Source: Ralstonia pickettii
Lineage (GTDB): Bacteria > Pseudomonadota > Gammaproteobacteria > Burkholderiales > Burkholderiaceae
Direction: 5' to 3'
Length of the DNA: 62,089 nt
Assembly (NCBI RefSeq): GCF_001699815.1
Contig: NZ_MCGB01000077.1
Coordinates: forward strand, 1-62,089
Shown: one piece after another, positions 1 through 8,509 of the stretch
Layout of the letters: each line of letters begins with the position of its first letter
Numbering within the stretch: the first letter of the stretch is position 1
Position numbers and translations under genes: made by a program
Notes under the pieces: model-generated
Database searches by the model: none
Seen by the model: only the letters and a program-made list of their open reading frames with translations
What the model was told of the DNA's origin: nothing

Positions 1-273
1 TTTGCCGACCAGGGTTATACGGGCGAAGAACCAGCGCAAGCCGCGCGGGACGAAGGCATCGAATTGCAGGTCATCAAACTGCCAGAGGCGAAGAAAGGCT
101 TTGTCCTGCTGCCACGCCGATGGGTCGTCGAGCGCAGTTTCGGATGGCTCAATCGGTTTCGAAGACTCGCACGCGACTACGAGCGCTTGCCTGAAACACT
201 CGCCGGCTTGCATTTCGTCGTCTTTGCCATGCTCATGCTCGTTCACGCCGCACCTGTCGTCCAAAGTGCATAA
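1..273 (+). CDS. IS5-family transposase, C-terminal part (cut by left edge)
   Basis: The reading frame is open from base 1 to the TAA at 271-273, about 90 residues. It carries the end of a DDE transposase domain: the stretch [20 protein letters not shown] has the E and the R/F/W/RRL spacing of the IS5 family (IS427-like group), and the tail ([11 protein letters not shown]) is typical of it. The catalytic D residues lie to the left, outside the window, so one cannot tell whether the element is intact. It ends 90 bases before the acyl-CoA dehydrogenase gene and probably replaced or displaced that gene's original upstream region. Confidence 0.85.
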   Translation, partial: FADQGYTGEEPAQAARDEGIELQVIKLPEAKKGFVLLPRRWVVERSFGWLNRFRRLARDYERLPETLAGLHFVVFAMLMLVHAAPVVQSA

Positions 274-280
274 CACGCTC
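1..280 (+). mobile_element. Right end of an IS5-type insertion sequence
   Basis: The transposase frame stops at 273. Just beyond it is ACACGCTC followed by TAA, which read from the other strand gives GAGCGTGTT as a possible terminal inverted repeat with TAA as possible target duplication. The left end is outside the window, so neither can be confirmed. The end position is an inference. Confidence 0.45.
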
Positions 281-363
281 TAACAAACTCATTCAGTCTT
301 ACCGAACCTGACGCGGCCGTCGCACACCTAGCGGGTCGCGCAGCAACAACCAAGGAGCCCAAG

Positions 364-2151
364 ATGGGTCAATACACCGCACCGTTGCGCGACATGCAGT
401 TTGTCCTCCATGAGCTTCTCGGCGTCGAGAACCACTTGAAGGAGATGCCGCAGCACGCGGAGATCGATGCCGACACCATCAACCAGGTGATCGAGGAAGC
501 GGGCAAGTTCTGCTCCGAAGTCATCTTCCCGCTCAACCAGTCCGGCGATCGCGAGGGCTGCACGTACCACGGCGACGGCGTGGTGACCGCTCCGAAGGGC
601 TTCAAGGAGGCGTATCAACAGTACGTCGAGGCCGGCTGGCCCTCGCTGGGCTGCGATCCGGAATACGGCGGCCAAGGTCTGCCCATCCTGATCAACAACG
701 CGCTGTACGAGATGCTGAATTCGGCCAACCAGGCCTGGACGATGTATCCGGGCCTGTCGCATGGCGCGTACGAAGCCCTGCACGCACACGGCACCGACGA
801 GCTCAAGCAGCGTTACCTGCCGAAACTGGTGTCGGGCGTGTGGACCGGCACGATGTGTCTGACCGAGCCGCATTGCGGCACCGACCTGGGCATCCTGCGC
901 ACCAGGGCTGAACCGCTGGCCGATGGCTCGTATGCCATCACCGGCACGAAGATCTTCATCTCGGCGGGCGAGCACGACCTGGCCGAGAACATCATTCACC
1001 TGGTGCTGGCACGTCTGCCGGACGCGCCGGGCGGCACGAAGGGCATCTCGCTGTTCGTGGTGCCCAAGTTCATCCCCGATGCCAACGGCAACCCGGGCGA
1101 GCGCAACACCGTGAAGTGCGGCTCCATCGAACACAAGATGGGCATTCACGGCAACGCTACCTGCGTGATCAATCTGGACGGTGCGCGCGGTTGGATGGTC
1201 GGCGAGCCGAACAAGGGCCTGAACGCCATGTTCGTGATGATGAACGCCGCCCGTCTCGGCGTCGGCATGCAGAGCCTGGGCCTGACCGAAGTCGCGTACC
1301 AAAACTCCGCTGCCTACGCCAAGGAACGTCTGCAGATGCGCAGCCTGTCGGGCCCGAAGGCACCGGACAAGCCGGCCGACCCGATCATCGTGCACCCGGA
1401 CGTGCGCCGCATGCTGCTGACGCAACGCGCCTTTGCCGAAGGCGGCCGTGCATTTAGCTACTGGATCGCCCTTCAGATCGACCGAGAGCTGTCGCACTCC
1501 GATGAGTCGGCGCGCAAGGACGCCGCCGACCTCGTCGCGCTGCTGACGCCGATCGCCAAGGCTTTCCTGAGCGACAACGCATTCATCTCCACCAACGAAG
1601 GCATGCAGGTATTCGGCGGCCACGGCTACATCGCCGAGTGGGGCATGGAGCAGTACGTGCGCGACGCCCGCATCAACATGATCTACGAAGGCACGAATAC
1701 CGTGCAGTCGCTGGACCTGCTGGGCCGCAAGATCCTCGGCGACATGGGCGCCAAGATGAAGAAATTCGGCAAGCTGGTCCAGGACTTTGTGGAAGCCGAA
1801 GGCACCAACGAAGCCATGCAGGAATTCATCAACCCGCTGGCCGACATCGGTGACAAGGTCCAGAAGCTGACCATGGAAATCGGCATGAAGGCAATGGCCA
1901 ACCCGGACGAAGTCGGCGCCGCCGCTGTGCCGTACCTGCGTGTGGTCGGCCATCTGGTGTTCTCGTACTTCTGGGCCCGCATGGCCAAGATCGCTCTGGA
2001 AAAGCAAGACAGTGGCGACTCGTTCTACAAGGTCAAGCTGGCGACGGCGCGCTTCTACTTTGCCAAGCTGCTGCCTGAGACCGCTTCGCAGATCCGCATG
2101 GCACGTGCCGGCGGCGCGACGCTGATGGCACTCGAAGCCGACCTGTTCTAA
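364..2151 (+). CDS. Acyl-CoA dehydrogenase (595 aa, long FadE-like type)
   Basis: Catalyses the first, FAD-dependent step of fatty acid beta-oxidation, making a trans-2-enoyl-CoA and passing electrons to ETF. At 595 residues it is longer than the ~380-residue core. It has the short N-terminal extension (about 1-35, MGQYTAPLRDMQFVLHELL), the usual N, middle (CLTEPHCGTDLG) and C domains, and an extra C-terminal domain typical of the PF12806 class. The probable catalytic base is Glu442 in INMIYEGTNTVQ. AAGGAG lies nine bases before the ATG. It is the first gene of a set with a FadB-type protein and a thiolase, which supports a lipid role; the chain length preferred cannot be read. The related 3-methylmercaptopropionyl-CoA dehydrogenases (DmdC) share this architecture. 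Confidence 0.92.
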   Translation: MGQYTAPLRDMQFVLHELLGVENHLKEMPQHAEIDADTINQVIEEAGKFCSEVIFPLNQSGDREGCTYHGDGVVTAPKGFKEAYQQYVEAGWPSLGCDPEYGGQGLPILINNALYEMLNSANQAWTMYPGLSHGAYEALHAHGTDELKQRYLPKLVSGVWTGTMCLTEPHCGTDLGILRTRAEPLADGSYAITGTKIFISAGEHDLAENIIHLVLARLPDAPGGTKGISLFVVPKFIPDANGNPGERNTVKCGSIEHKMGIHGNATCVINLDGARGWMVGEPNKGLNAMFVMMNAARLGVGMQSLGLTEVAYQNSAAYAKERLQMRSLSGPKAPDKPADPIIVHPDVRRMLLTQRAFAEGGRAFSYWIALQIDRELSHSDESARKDAADLVALLTPIAKAFLSDNAFISTNEGMQVFGGHGYIAEWGMEQYVRDARINMIYEGTNTVQSLDLLGRKILGDMGAKMKKFGKLVQDFVEAEGTNEAMQEFINPLADIGDKVQKLTMEIGMKAMANPDEVGAAAVPYLRVVGHLVFSYFWARMAKIALEKQDSGDSFYKVKLATARFYFAKLLPETASQIRMARAGGATLMALEADLF

Positions 2152-2226
2152 CAGGCGCACTTACCCGGGGCGACGCGCAAAGACCGTCGCCCCGCTTGTC
2201 TCTTCCTCACCTCCCGCGAGGACACC

Positions 2227-4707
2227 ATGACCCGCACTGAACTCCCCACCAGCGCGCAGCCGCAGGCCGGCCAGCGTTCCAATTTCCTCGTCCGGCGCGT
2301 TGCTGTGCTGGGCGCCGGCGTGATGGGGGCGCAGATTGCCGCGCACCTGATCAACGCCAAGGTTCCTGTCACGCTGTTTGATCTTCCGGCCAAGGAAGGC
2401 CCGAAGAGCGGCATCGCGCTGAAGGCCATTGAAAACCTGAAGAAGCTGTCGCCGGCGCCGCTCGGTATCAAGGATGACGCCAACCTGATCCAGGCGGCCA
2501 ACTACGAAGACGACATCGAAAAGCTGCGCGATTGCGATCTCGTGATCGAAGCGATTGCCGAGCGCATGGACTGGAAGCACGACCTGTATAAGAAGGTCGC
2601 GCCGCACATCGCCCCGCATGCGATCTTTGCCTCCAACACGTCGGGTCTGTCGATCACCGAACTATCCGATGGCTTTGATGCCGAGCTGAAGTCGCGCTTC
2701 TGCGGCGTGCACTTCTTCAATCCGCCGCGCTACATGCACCTGGTCGAGCTGATCCCGACTGCCCACACGCGCGGCGACATTCTCGACAAGCTGGAAACGT
2801 TCCTGACCTCCGCGCTCGGCAAGGGCGTGGTGCGCGCGAAGGACACGCCCAACTTCATCGCCAACCGCGTCGGCATCTTCTCGATCCTGGCCGTATTTGC
2901 GGAGTCGGCCAAGTACGGCATTCCGTTCGACGTGGTCGATGACCTGACGGGCTCGAAGCTGGGCCGTGCCAAGTCAGCGACGTTCCGCACGGCGGACGTG
3001 GTGGGCCTGGACACGATGGCGCACGTCATCAAGACGATGCAGGACAACCTGAAGGAGGATCCGTTCGCTCCGGTCTACGCTACGCCGCCCGTGCTGGCCA
3101 AGCTGGTGGAGGCGGGCGCCCTGGGCCAGAAGGCCGGCGCCGGTTTCTACAAAAAGGAAGGCAAAGAAATCAAGGTGCTGGATCCGCAAAGCGGCCAGTA
3201 CGGCCCAAGTGGCAAGAAGGCGGATGACATCGTTGTGCGCATCCTGAAGAAGGAGCCGGCCGAGCGTCTGAAGCTGCTGCGCGAATCGACCAACCCGCAG
3301 GCGCAGTTCCTGTGGGCTGTGTTCCGTGACGTGTTCCACTACATCGCCGTGTACCTGGAGCAAATTGCCGACTCCGCCGCGGAAGTGGATCTGGCGATCC
3401 GCTGGGGCTTCGGCTGGAACAGCGGCCCGTTCGAAGACTGGCAAGAGGCGGGCTGGAAGCAGGTGGCCGAGTGGGTGAAGGAAGACATCGAAGCCGGCAA
3501 GGCGCTGTCGAACGCAGCGCTGCCGCAGTGGGTGTTTTCCGGCCCAGTGGCGGACAACGGCGGTGTGCATTCGGCACAGGGTTCGTGGTCGGCCAAACAG
3601 GGCACGTTCCTGCAACGCAGCACGCTGCCGGTGTACGGCCGCCAGGTGTTCCGCGCACCCATCAAGGGTGCGACCACGGTCAATCCGCTCACGTATGGCA
3701 AGACCATCGAAGAGACCGACGCCGTGCGCATCTGGGTGGACGATGCGGCCGGCCAGGACGACGTGCTGGTCGTCTCGTTCAAGAGCAAGATGAATACGAT
3801 CGGGCCGAGCGTCATCGACGGTCTGACGCGTGCCGTTGACCTGGCCGAAGCCGGCTATAAGGGTCTGGTGGTGTGGCAGCCGACGTCTCTCAAGCTGGGC
3901 GCGCCGGGCGGCCCGTTCTCCGCCGGTGCAAACCTCGAAGAAGCCATGCCCGCCTTTATGATGGGCGGCGCCAAGGGCATCGAGCCGTTCGTCAAGAAGT
4001 TTCAGGACGGCATGATGCGTGTGAAGTACGCCGGCGTGCCGGTCGTGTCGGCCGCATCGGGCATCGCACTGGGCGGCGGCTGCGAACTGCTGCTGCACTC
4101 GGCCAAGCGTGTGGCTGCGCTGGAGACGTACATCGGTCTCGTGGAAGTGGGCGTGGGCCTGGTGCCGGCAGGTGGCGGCCTGAAGGAAGCGGCCTTGGCC
4201 GCTGCCAAGGCTGCGCAGGCAGCGGGCAGCACGAACATCCTGCAGTTCCTGACCAACCGCTTCCAGGCTGCGGCTATGGCCAAGGTGTCGTCTTCCGCGC
4301 TGGACGCGCAGAAGATCGGCTACCTGCAACCGACCGACACGATTGTGTTCAACGTGCACGAATTGCTGCACGTTGCGCGCAATGAAGTGCGCGCGCTGTC
4401 CGACTCGGGCTACCGCGCGCCGCTGCGTCCGGTGGGCATTCCGGTGGCAGGTCGTTCGGGTATCGCGACGATCAAGGCGTCGCTGGTGAACATGCGTGAC
4501 GGCGGCTTCATCTCGCAGCACGACTTCACGATTGCCTCGCGCATCGCTGAAGCCGTGTGCGGCGGTGACGTCGAAGCCGGCGCGCTGGTGGATGAAGAAT
4601 GGCTGCTGGCGCTGGAGCGCAAGGCCTTCGTGGACCTGCTCGGCAGCGCCAAGACCCAGGAACGCATCATGGGCATGCTGCAGACCGGCAAGCCGGTGCG
4701 TAACTAA
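2227..4707 (+). CDS. fadB: 3-hydroxyacyl-CoA dehydrogenase / enoyl-CoA hydratase fusion (FadB-type)
   Basis: Bifunctional beta-oxidation enzyme of 826 residues. The NAD-binding Rossmann motif GAGVMG is at 29-34 and the dehydrogenase His162 in HFFNPPRYMHLVELI, so the dehydrogenase comes first. The C-terminal third is a crotonase domain with the oxyanion segment SAGANLEEA (about 565-573) and both hydratase glutamates, Glu620 in LGGGCELLL and Glu640 in VEVGVGLVPAGGG. This order is the reverse of E. coli FadB but common in beta- and alphaproteobacteria. It lies 75 bases after the acyl-CoA dehydrogenase and 33 before the thiolase, so one operon is likely. The symbol is by function, not strict orthology. 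Confidence 0.93.
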   Translation: MTRTELPTSAQPQAGQRSNFLVRRVAVLGAGVMGAQIAAHLINAKVPVTLFDLPAKEGPKSGIALKAIENLKKLSPAPLGIKDDANLIQAANYEDDIEKLRDCDLVIEAIAERMDWKHDLYKKVAPHIAPHAIFASNTSGLSITELSDGFDAELKSRFCGVHFFNPPRYMHLVELIPTAHTRGDILDKLETFLTSALGKGVVRAKDTPNFIANRVGIFSILAVFAESAKYGIPFDVVDDLTGSKLGRAKSATFRTADVVGLDTMAHVIKTMQDNLKEDPFAPVYATPPVLAKLVEAGALGQKAGAGFYKKEGKEIKVLDPQSGQYGPSGKKADDIVVRILKKEPAERLKLLRESTNPQAQFLWAVFRDVFHYIAVYLEQIADSAAEVDLAIRWGFGWNSGPFEDWQEAGWKQVAEWVKEDIEAGKALSNAALPQWVFSGPVADNGGVHSAQGSWSAKQGTFLQRSTLPVYGRQVFRAPIKGATTVNPLTYGKTIEETDAVRIWVDDAAGQDDVLVVSFKSKMNTIGPSVIDGLTRAVDLAEAGYKGLVVWQPTSLKLGAPGGPFSAGANLEEAMPAFMMGGAKGIEPFVKKFQDGMMRVKYAGVPVVSAASGIALGGGCELLLHSAKRVAALETYIGLVEVGVGLVPAGGGLKEAALAAAKAAQAAGSTNILQFLTNRFQAAAMAKVSSSALDAQKIGYLQPTDTIVFNVHELLHVARNEVRALSDSGYRAPLRPVGIPVAGRSGIATIKASLVNMRDGGFISQHDFTIASRIAEAVCGGDVEAGALVDEEWLLALERKAFVDLLGSAKTQERIMGMLQTGKPVRN

Positions 4708-4740
4708 TCGCCGCGACGACAGAGAAACAGGAGTTTCATC

Positions 4741-5940
4741 ATGACCAAGCAATTGCAAGACGCCTATATCGTCGCAGCGACGCGTTCCCCGATCGGCAAG
4801 GCGCCCAAGGGCACGCTCAAGAACCTGCGCCCGGATGACCTGCTGGCGACCATCCTCAAGAGTGCTGTCGCCCAGGTGCCGAACCTGGACCCGGCGTTGA
4901 TCGAAGACGCCATCGTCGGCTGTGCGATTCCGGAAGCGCAGCAGGGCCTGAACGTGGCGCGTATCGGCGCGCTGCTGGCCGGCCTGCCCAACTCTGTGGG
5001 CGGTGTAACCGTCAACCGCTTCTGCGCCTCTGGCCTGACCGCCGTGGCCATGGCGGCTGACCGCATCCGGGTGGGCGAATCCGACGTGATGATCGCCGCC
5101 GGTGTCGAATCGATGAGCATGGTGCCGATGATGGGCAACTCGCCGTCAATGTCGCCGGAGATTTTCACGCGCGACGAGAACGTCGGCATCGCCTACGGCA
5201 TGGGCCTGACGGCGGAGAAGGTCGCCCAGCAATGGAAGATCTCGCGCGAGGCGCAGGACGCCTTCTCGCTGGCTTCGCACCAGAAGGCGCTGGCCGCGCA
5301 GCAAGCCGGCGAGTTCAAGGACGAGATCACCCCGATCGAGATCATCGAGAAGTTCCCGAACCTGGGTACGGGCGCAATCGACATCAGGACGCGCACGATG
5401 TCGCTGGATGAAGGCCCGCGTGCCGATACGTCGGTCGAAGGCCTGGGCAAGCTGCGCGCCGTGTTCGCGAATAAGGGCAGCGTGACGGCCGGCAATAGCT
5501 CGCAGACGTCGGACGGCTCGGGCGCGTTGATCCTGGTGTCGGAGAAGATCCTCAAGCAGTTCAACCTGGTGCCGCTGGCGCGCTTTGTGTCGTTTGCGGT
5601 GCGCGGTGTGCCGCCGGAGATCATGGGGATTGGTCCGAAGGAAGCGATTCCTGCCGCGCTGAAGGCGGGCGGCCTGACGCAGGACCAGATCGACTGGATC
5701 GAGCTGAACGAAGCGTTCGCCGCGCAGTCTCTGGCCGTGATCCAGGACCTGGGCCTGGACACCAGCAAGATCAACCCGCTGGGTGGCGCGATCGCGCTGG
5801 GCCACCCGCTGGGCGCCACCGGTGCCATTCGTGCGGCCACGGTGGTGCACGGCCTGCGCCGTCGCAACCAGAAGTACGGCATGGTGACGATGTGCGTCGG
5901 CACCGGCATGGGCGCTGCGGGCATTTTCGAACGCATGTGA
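4741..5940 (+). CDS. fadA: Acetyl-CoA acyltransferase (3-ketoacyl-CoA thiolase)
   Basis: Cleaves 3-ketoacyl-CoA to acetyl-CoA and a shortened acyl-CoA, the last step of beta-oxidation. The 399-residue protein has the full thiolase set: nucleophile Cys95 in NRFCASGLTAV, NEAFAAQ near 322, His355 in GGAIALGHPLGATG and Cys385 in TMCVGTGMGAAG. AGGAG precedes the ATG by 7 bases. It is last in the likely three-gene operon; a 10-bp hairpin follows at 5949. The partner FadB-type gene immediately upstream suggests a degradative rather than biosynthetic (PhaA/AtoB) thiolase. Confidence 0.93.
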   Translation: MTKQLQDAYIVAATRSPIGKAPKGTLKNLRPDDLLATILKSAVAQVPNLDPALIEDAIVGCAIPEAQQGLNVARIGALLAGLPNSVGGVTVNRFCASGLTAVAMAADRIRVGESDVMIAAGVESMSMVPMMGNSPSMSPEIFTRDENVGIAYGMGLTAEKVAQQWKISREAQDAFSLASHQKALAAQQAGEFKDEITPIEIIEKFPNLGTGAIDIRTRTMSLDEGPRADTSVEGLGKLRAVFANKGSVTAGNSSQTSDGSGALILVSEKILKQFNLVPLARFVSFAVRGVPPEIMGIGPKEAIPAALKAGGLTQDQIDWIELNEAFAAQSLAVIQDLGLDTSKINPLGGAIALGHPLGATGAIRAATVVHGLRRRNQKYGMVTMCVGTGMGAAGIFERM

Positions 5941-5948
5941 CCCCACGT

Positions 5949-5981
5949 CAGGGGGAAGGATTAAGTTCTTCCCCCTGCTTG
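5949..5981 (+). terminator. Terminator-like hairpin after the beta-oxidation operon
   Basis: Perfect 10-bp arms CAGGGGGAAG (5949-5958) and CTTCCCCCTG (5968-5977) with a 9-base loop, 9 bases past the thiolase stop. The following CTTGTAAAT is only a weak T-run, so termination may be partial. Confidence 0.6.
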
Positions 5982-6158
5982 TAAATCGCCCGTCTCAACA
6001 CGCATGATTGCGCAGGCGCGCGCAGTACTACATCAACAAGCGCGCCGAAGAACGCAGCCGGCACCTAGCCGGCATCGCGACAGAAGCGGAACCATGATTC
6101 CGCAACAGAGGAGACACACCACCGGGCCACCGGCGGTGCACCAAGAGGAGGGCGTGCG

Positions 6159-7124
6159 ATGGGCAACACTATCGGCGACACAATCGTATTGACCGACGCG
6201 GCATGCGATATGCCACGCTCGATGATCGATCAACTGGGGTTGGGCGTGGTGCCGTTCCGCATTCGTGCGGGCGAATTGTTTGTAGAAGACCGCCGCGACG
6301 AGGCGGCGCTGCCGCAGCTTTATCGCAAATACCTCGTCGACAAGCAGGATCACTATGCCGAATCGATTCCGCTGCTCGAACGCGAGATTGAAGACTTCCT
6401 GCTCAAGCACGTGGTCACGCAGCACGACCGTGCCTTGCTGCTGACGATTGCCAGCTCGCGCAGTCATTTCTACAGCCACGCAACCGGCGCGGTGGTGGGC
6501 ACCACGGCCAAGAGCTTCAAGCCACGCAAGGATGCGGGCCGCTCAGGGCTGTTCGAGTTGACGGTGGTCGATACCGGCGCCATTGGCCCGGGCCAAGCGC
6601 TGATGGTGCATGAAGCAGCACGCATGTTGCGGGAAGGCGCAGAGGTGCGTGACGTGGTGCACGTGATCGAGAATCGCCTGCGCGATGCCTCACACGTCTA
6701 TCTCGTGCCCGATGAGTTGCTGTACATGTACACGCGCGCCAAGCAGAAGGGCGAGAAGAGCATCACCTGGGGGCGCTACATGATGGGCACGGCCTTCAAC
6801 GTGCGGCCGCTCATTCATATGCACCGCGGCGACACCGAAGCCATCGCCAAGGTGCGCGGCTCCGACGAGGGAATTCGCCGCCTGCTCGCGCACACCGAAA
6901 CCATGATTACCGAGGAGCGTCTGGCCACGCCGGTGGTGGCGATCACGTATTCCGGTTCGCTCGATACCGTGCGCCGCATGGAGCCGGTGCAAGCGTTGAT
7001 GCGAACCGCACAGGAGCACGGCGTGGAAGTGCTGCTCGCGCCGATGAGCCTGACCGTGGCGTTGAACGTGGGGGCCAACGCGTTCTCCGTCGGTTATCTA
7101 TCTGATTCGCCTGTGCCGATTTAG
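6159..7124 (+). CDS. DegV family lipid-binding protein
   Basis: 321 residues. The N terminus (TIVLTDAACDMPRSMIDQLG) matches the first strand and DxxxD(L/M)P motif of DegV/FakB proteins, which bind a single fatty acid; Ser99-Ser100 in LLTIASSRSHFYSHA fits the head-group-binding serine loop. The C-terminal half (PVVAITYSGSLDTVRRM) fits the second lobe. No FakA kinase gene is nearby. It sits between the thiolase and an enoyl-CoA hydratase-type gene, so a role in fatty acid handling is a reasonable inference but unproven. GAGGAGGG 6-13 bases before the ATG decides the start. Confidence 0.8.
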   Translation: MGNTIGDTIVLTDAACDMPRSMIDQLGLGVVPFRIRAGELFVEDRRDEAALPQLYRKYLVDKQDHYAESIPLLEREIEDFLLKHVVTQHDRALLLTIASSRSHFYSHATGAVVGTTAKSFKPRKDAGRSGLFELTVVDTGAIGPGQALMVHEAARMLREGAEVRDVVHVIENRLRDASHVYLVPDELLYMYTRAKQKGEKSITWGRYMMGTAFNVRPLIHMHRGDTEAIAKVRGSDEGIRRLLAHTETMITEERLATPVVAITYSGSLDTVRRMEPVQALMRTAQEHGVEVLLAPMSLTVALNVGANAFSVGYLSDSPVPI

Positions 7125-7150
7125 CCGCGCAGGCTTCACCTGGAGTTTTC

Positions 7151-7915
7151 ATGTCGATTCGTACCGAGACCGCAGACGGCGTCCTGACGCTGACCTTTGA
7201 TCGTCTGGACCGCAAGAACGCCATCACGGCCGCGATGTATCAAACGTTGGCCGATGCCCTGGTGGCTGCCGAAACCGATCCCGCCATCCGCGTGATTGTG
7301 CTGGCCGGCCACGAGAGCGTGTTCACGGCGGGCAACGATCTCGAAGACTTCATGAAGAATCCGCCCAAGGACGAGAGCGCCCCTGTGCACCAGTTCCTGC
7401 GAGCGATCAGCACAGCGAGCAAGCCGTTGATCGCCTCCGTGAGCGGCGCGGCTGTCGGCGTGGGTACGACCATGCTGCTGCATTGCGACCTCGTCTACGC
7501 ATCCGAGACGGCCAAGCTGTCGATGCCATTCGCGCAGCTGGGCCTCTGCCCTGAAGCCGCATCGAGCTTGCTGCTGCCGCAGCTGGCCGGCTACCACCGC
7601 GCGGCGGACAAGCTGCTCTTCGGCGAGCCGTTCGACGCGAACGAAGCGCGCGAGCTGGGGCTGGTCAATCGCGTGCTGCCGGCTGGCGAGCTGGATGCCT
7701 TCGTGCGTACGCAGGCGCGCAAGCTGACGCTGCTGCCGCCCGCATCGCTGCGCGCCACCAAGCGCCTGATGAAGGAGGGCGCCACGCCGCAGATCGCCGA
7801 GCGCATGTCGGTGGAAGGCAAGCAATTTGGGGAAATGCTGCGTGCCCCCGAGGCGCGCGAGGCGTTCACGGCGTTCTTCGAAAAGCGCCGCCCGGATTTC
7901 TCCAAGTTCAACTGA
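7151..7915 (+). CDS. Enoyl-CoA hydratase/isomerase family protein (isomerase-like active site)
   Basis: 254-residue crotonase-fold protein. It has the oxyanion-hole segments (VFTAGNDLEDF and SVSGAAVGVGTTML) but the first hydratase glutamate is missing: the GGGCE position reads VGVGTT. Glu135 in LGLCPEAASSLLLPQ aligns with the catalytic Glu of delta3,delta2-enoyl-CoA isomerases. Isomerisation of unsaturated intermediates is therefore more likely than hydration, which the FadB-type protein upstream already provides. It starts 26 bases after the DegV gene, with TGGAG before the ATG, and ends before a bidirectional terminator. Confidence 0.85.
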   Translation: MSIRTETADGVLTLTFDRLDRKNAITAAMYQTLADALVAAETDPAIRVIVLAGHESVFTAGNDLEDFMKNPPKDESAPVHQFLRAISTASKPLIASVSGAAVGVGTTMLLHCDLVYASETAKLSMPFAQLGLCPEAASSLLLPQLAGYHRAADKLLFGEPFDANEARELGLVNRVLPAGELDAFVRTQARKLTLLPPASLRATKRLMKEGATPQIAERMSVEGKQFGEMLRAPEAREAFTAFFEKRRPDFSKFN

Positions 7916-7935
7916 GCGAATCGTTCACCTGCAAA

Positions 7936-7966
7936 AGAAAACCCGGCGCGAAGCCGGGTTTTTTCT
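7936..7966. terminator. Bidirectional intrinsic terminator
   Basis: AAAACCCGGC (7938-7947) and GCCGGGTTTT (7953-7962) form a perfect hairpin with loop GCGAA, an A-run on the left and T-run on the right. It lies between two convergent genes and can serve both. Confidence 0.9.
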
Positions 7967-7980
7967 TGGCCGTTGCCCCT

Positions 7981-8400
7981 TCAGAGCGGCGGCAGCACGC
8001 GCGGCTTGCGAGTCTCGTCGGTCGCCACGTAGGTGAGGGTGGCTTCCGTCACCTTGACGGTGGCGTGGCGACCGCTGGCGTGCATGCGTTGCGCATAGAC
8101 CTCCACATCCACGGTGATCGACGTGCGCCCCGTCTTGACCACGTTAGCGTAGAAGCTCACCAGATCGCCCACGTACACAGGTTGCTTGAAGACAAACGAG
8201 TTGACCGCGATCGTGGCGACACGGCCGTTGGCGCGTACCACGGCTGGGATCGACCCGGCAATGTCCACCTGCGACATGATCCAGCCGCCAAACACATCAC
8301 CGTGGACGTTGGCGTCGGACGGCATGGGCATCACGCGCACGGCGGGCTGCTTGTCGGCGGGCAGCGTGACGGTTTCGGTGGCGGCATGGGTATCGGACAT
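7981..8400 (-). CDS. Acyl-CoA thioesterase, YciA-type hotdog protein
   Basis: Hydrolyses acyl-CoA to free acid and CoA. The 139-residue product has the single hotdog domain of YciA/BACH thioesterases: PSDANVHGDVFGGWIMSQVD carries the N-H-x-G and the catalytic D, followed by the strand VNSFVFKQPVYVGDLV. The frame extends upstream to 8580, but the homologous part begins at the ATG at 8400 (MSDTHAATETV); GAGG lies too far upstream to decide, and an ATG at 8415 is an alternative. It is transcribed divergently from the ABC exporter. Confidence 0.88.
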   Translation of the reverse strand: MSDTHAATETVTLPADKQPAVRVMPMPSDANVHGDVFGGWIMSQVDIAGSIPAVVRANGRVATIAVNSFVFKQPVYVGDLVSFYANVVKTGRTSITVDVEVYAQRMHASGRHATVKVTEATLTYVATDETRKPRVLPPL

Positions 8401-8509
8401 GATGATGCAGGGCAGCATTGAGGCGGGAGGGAGGGCCCACCAGCGCGCCTGGGGCGCGCGCAGGTGATCGGTGGGAGAATACACAATCCGCCATTTTATT
8501 GCACCGCAC

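Noticed and set aside
328-2160. A 610-codon open frame on the minus strand across the acyl-CoA dehydrogenase gene.
   Set aside because: High-GC codon bias leaves long antisense frames open. The product is rich in His, Arg, Gln and Val without family motifs, and the plus-strand frame is an unmistakable enzyme.
6060-6110. Hairpin GCGGAA/TTCCGC before the DegV gene as a riboswitch or terminator.
   Set aside because: Only six base pairs, no T-run and no recognisable aptamer; likely chance in GC-rich DNA.
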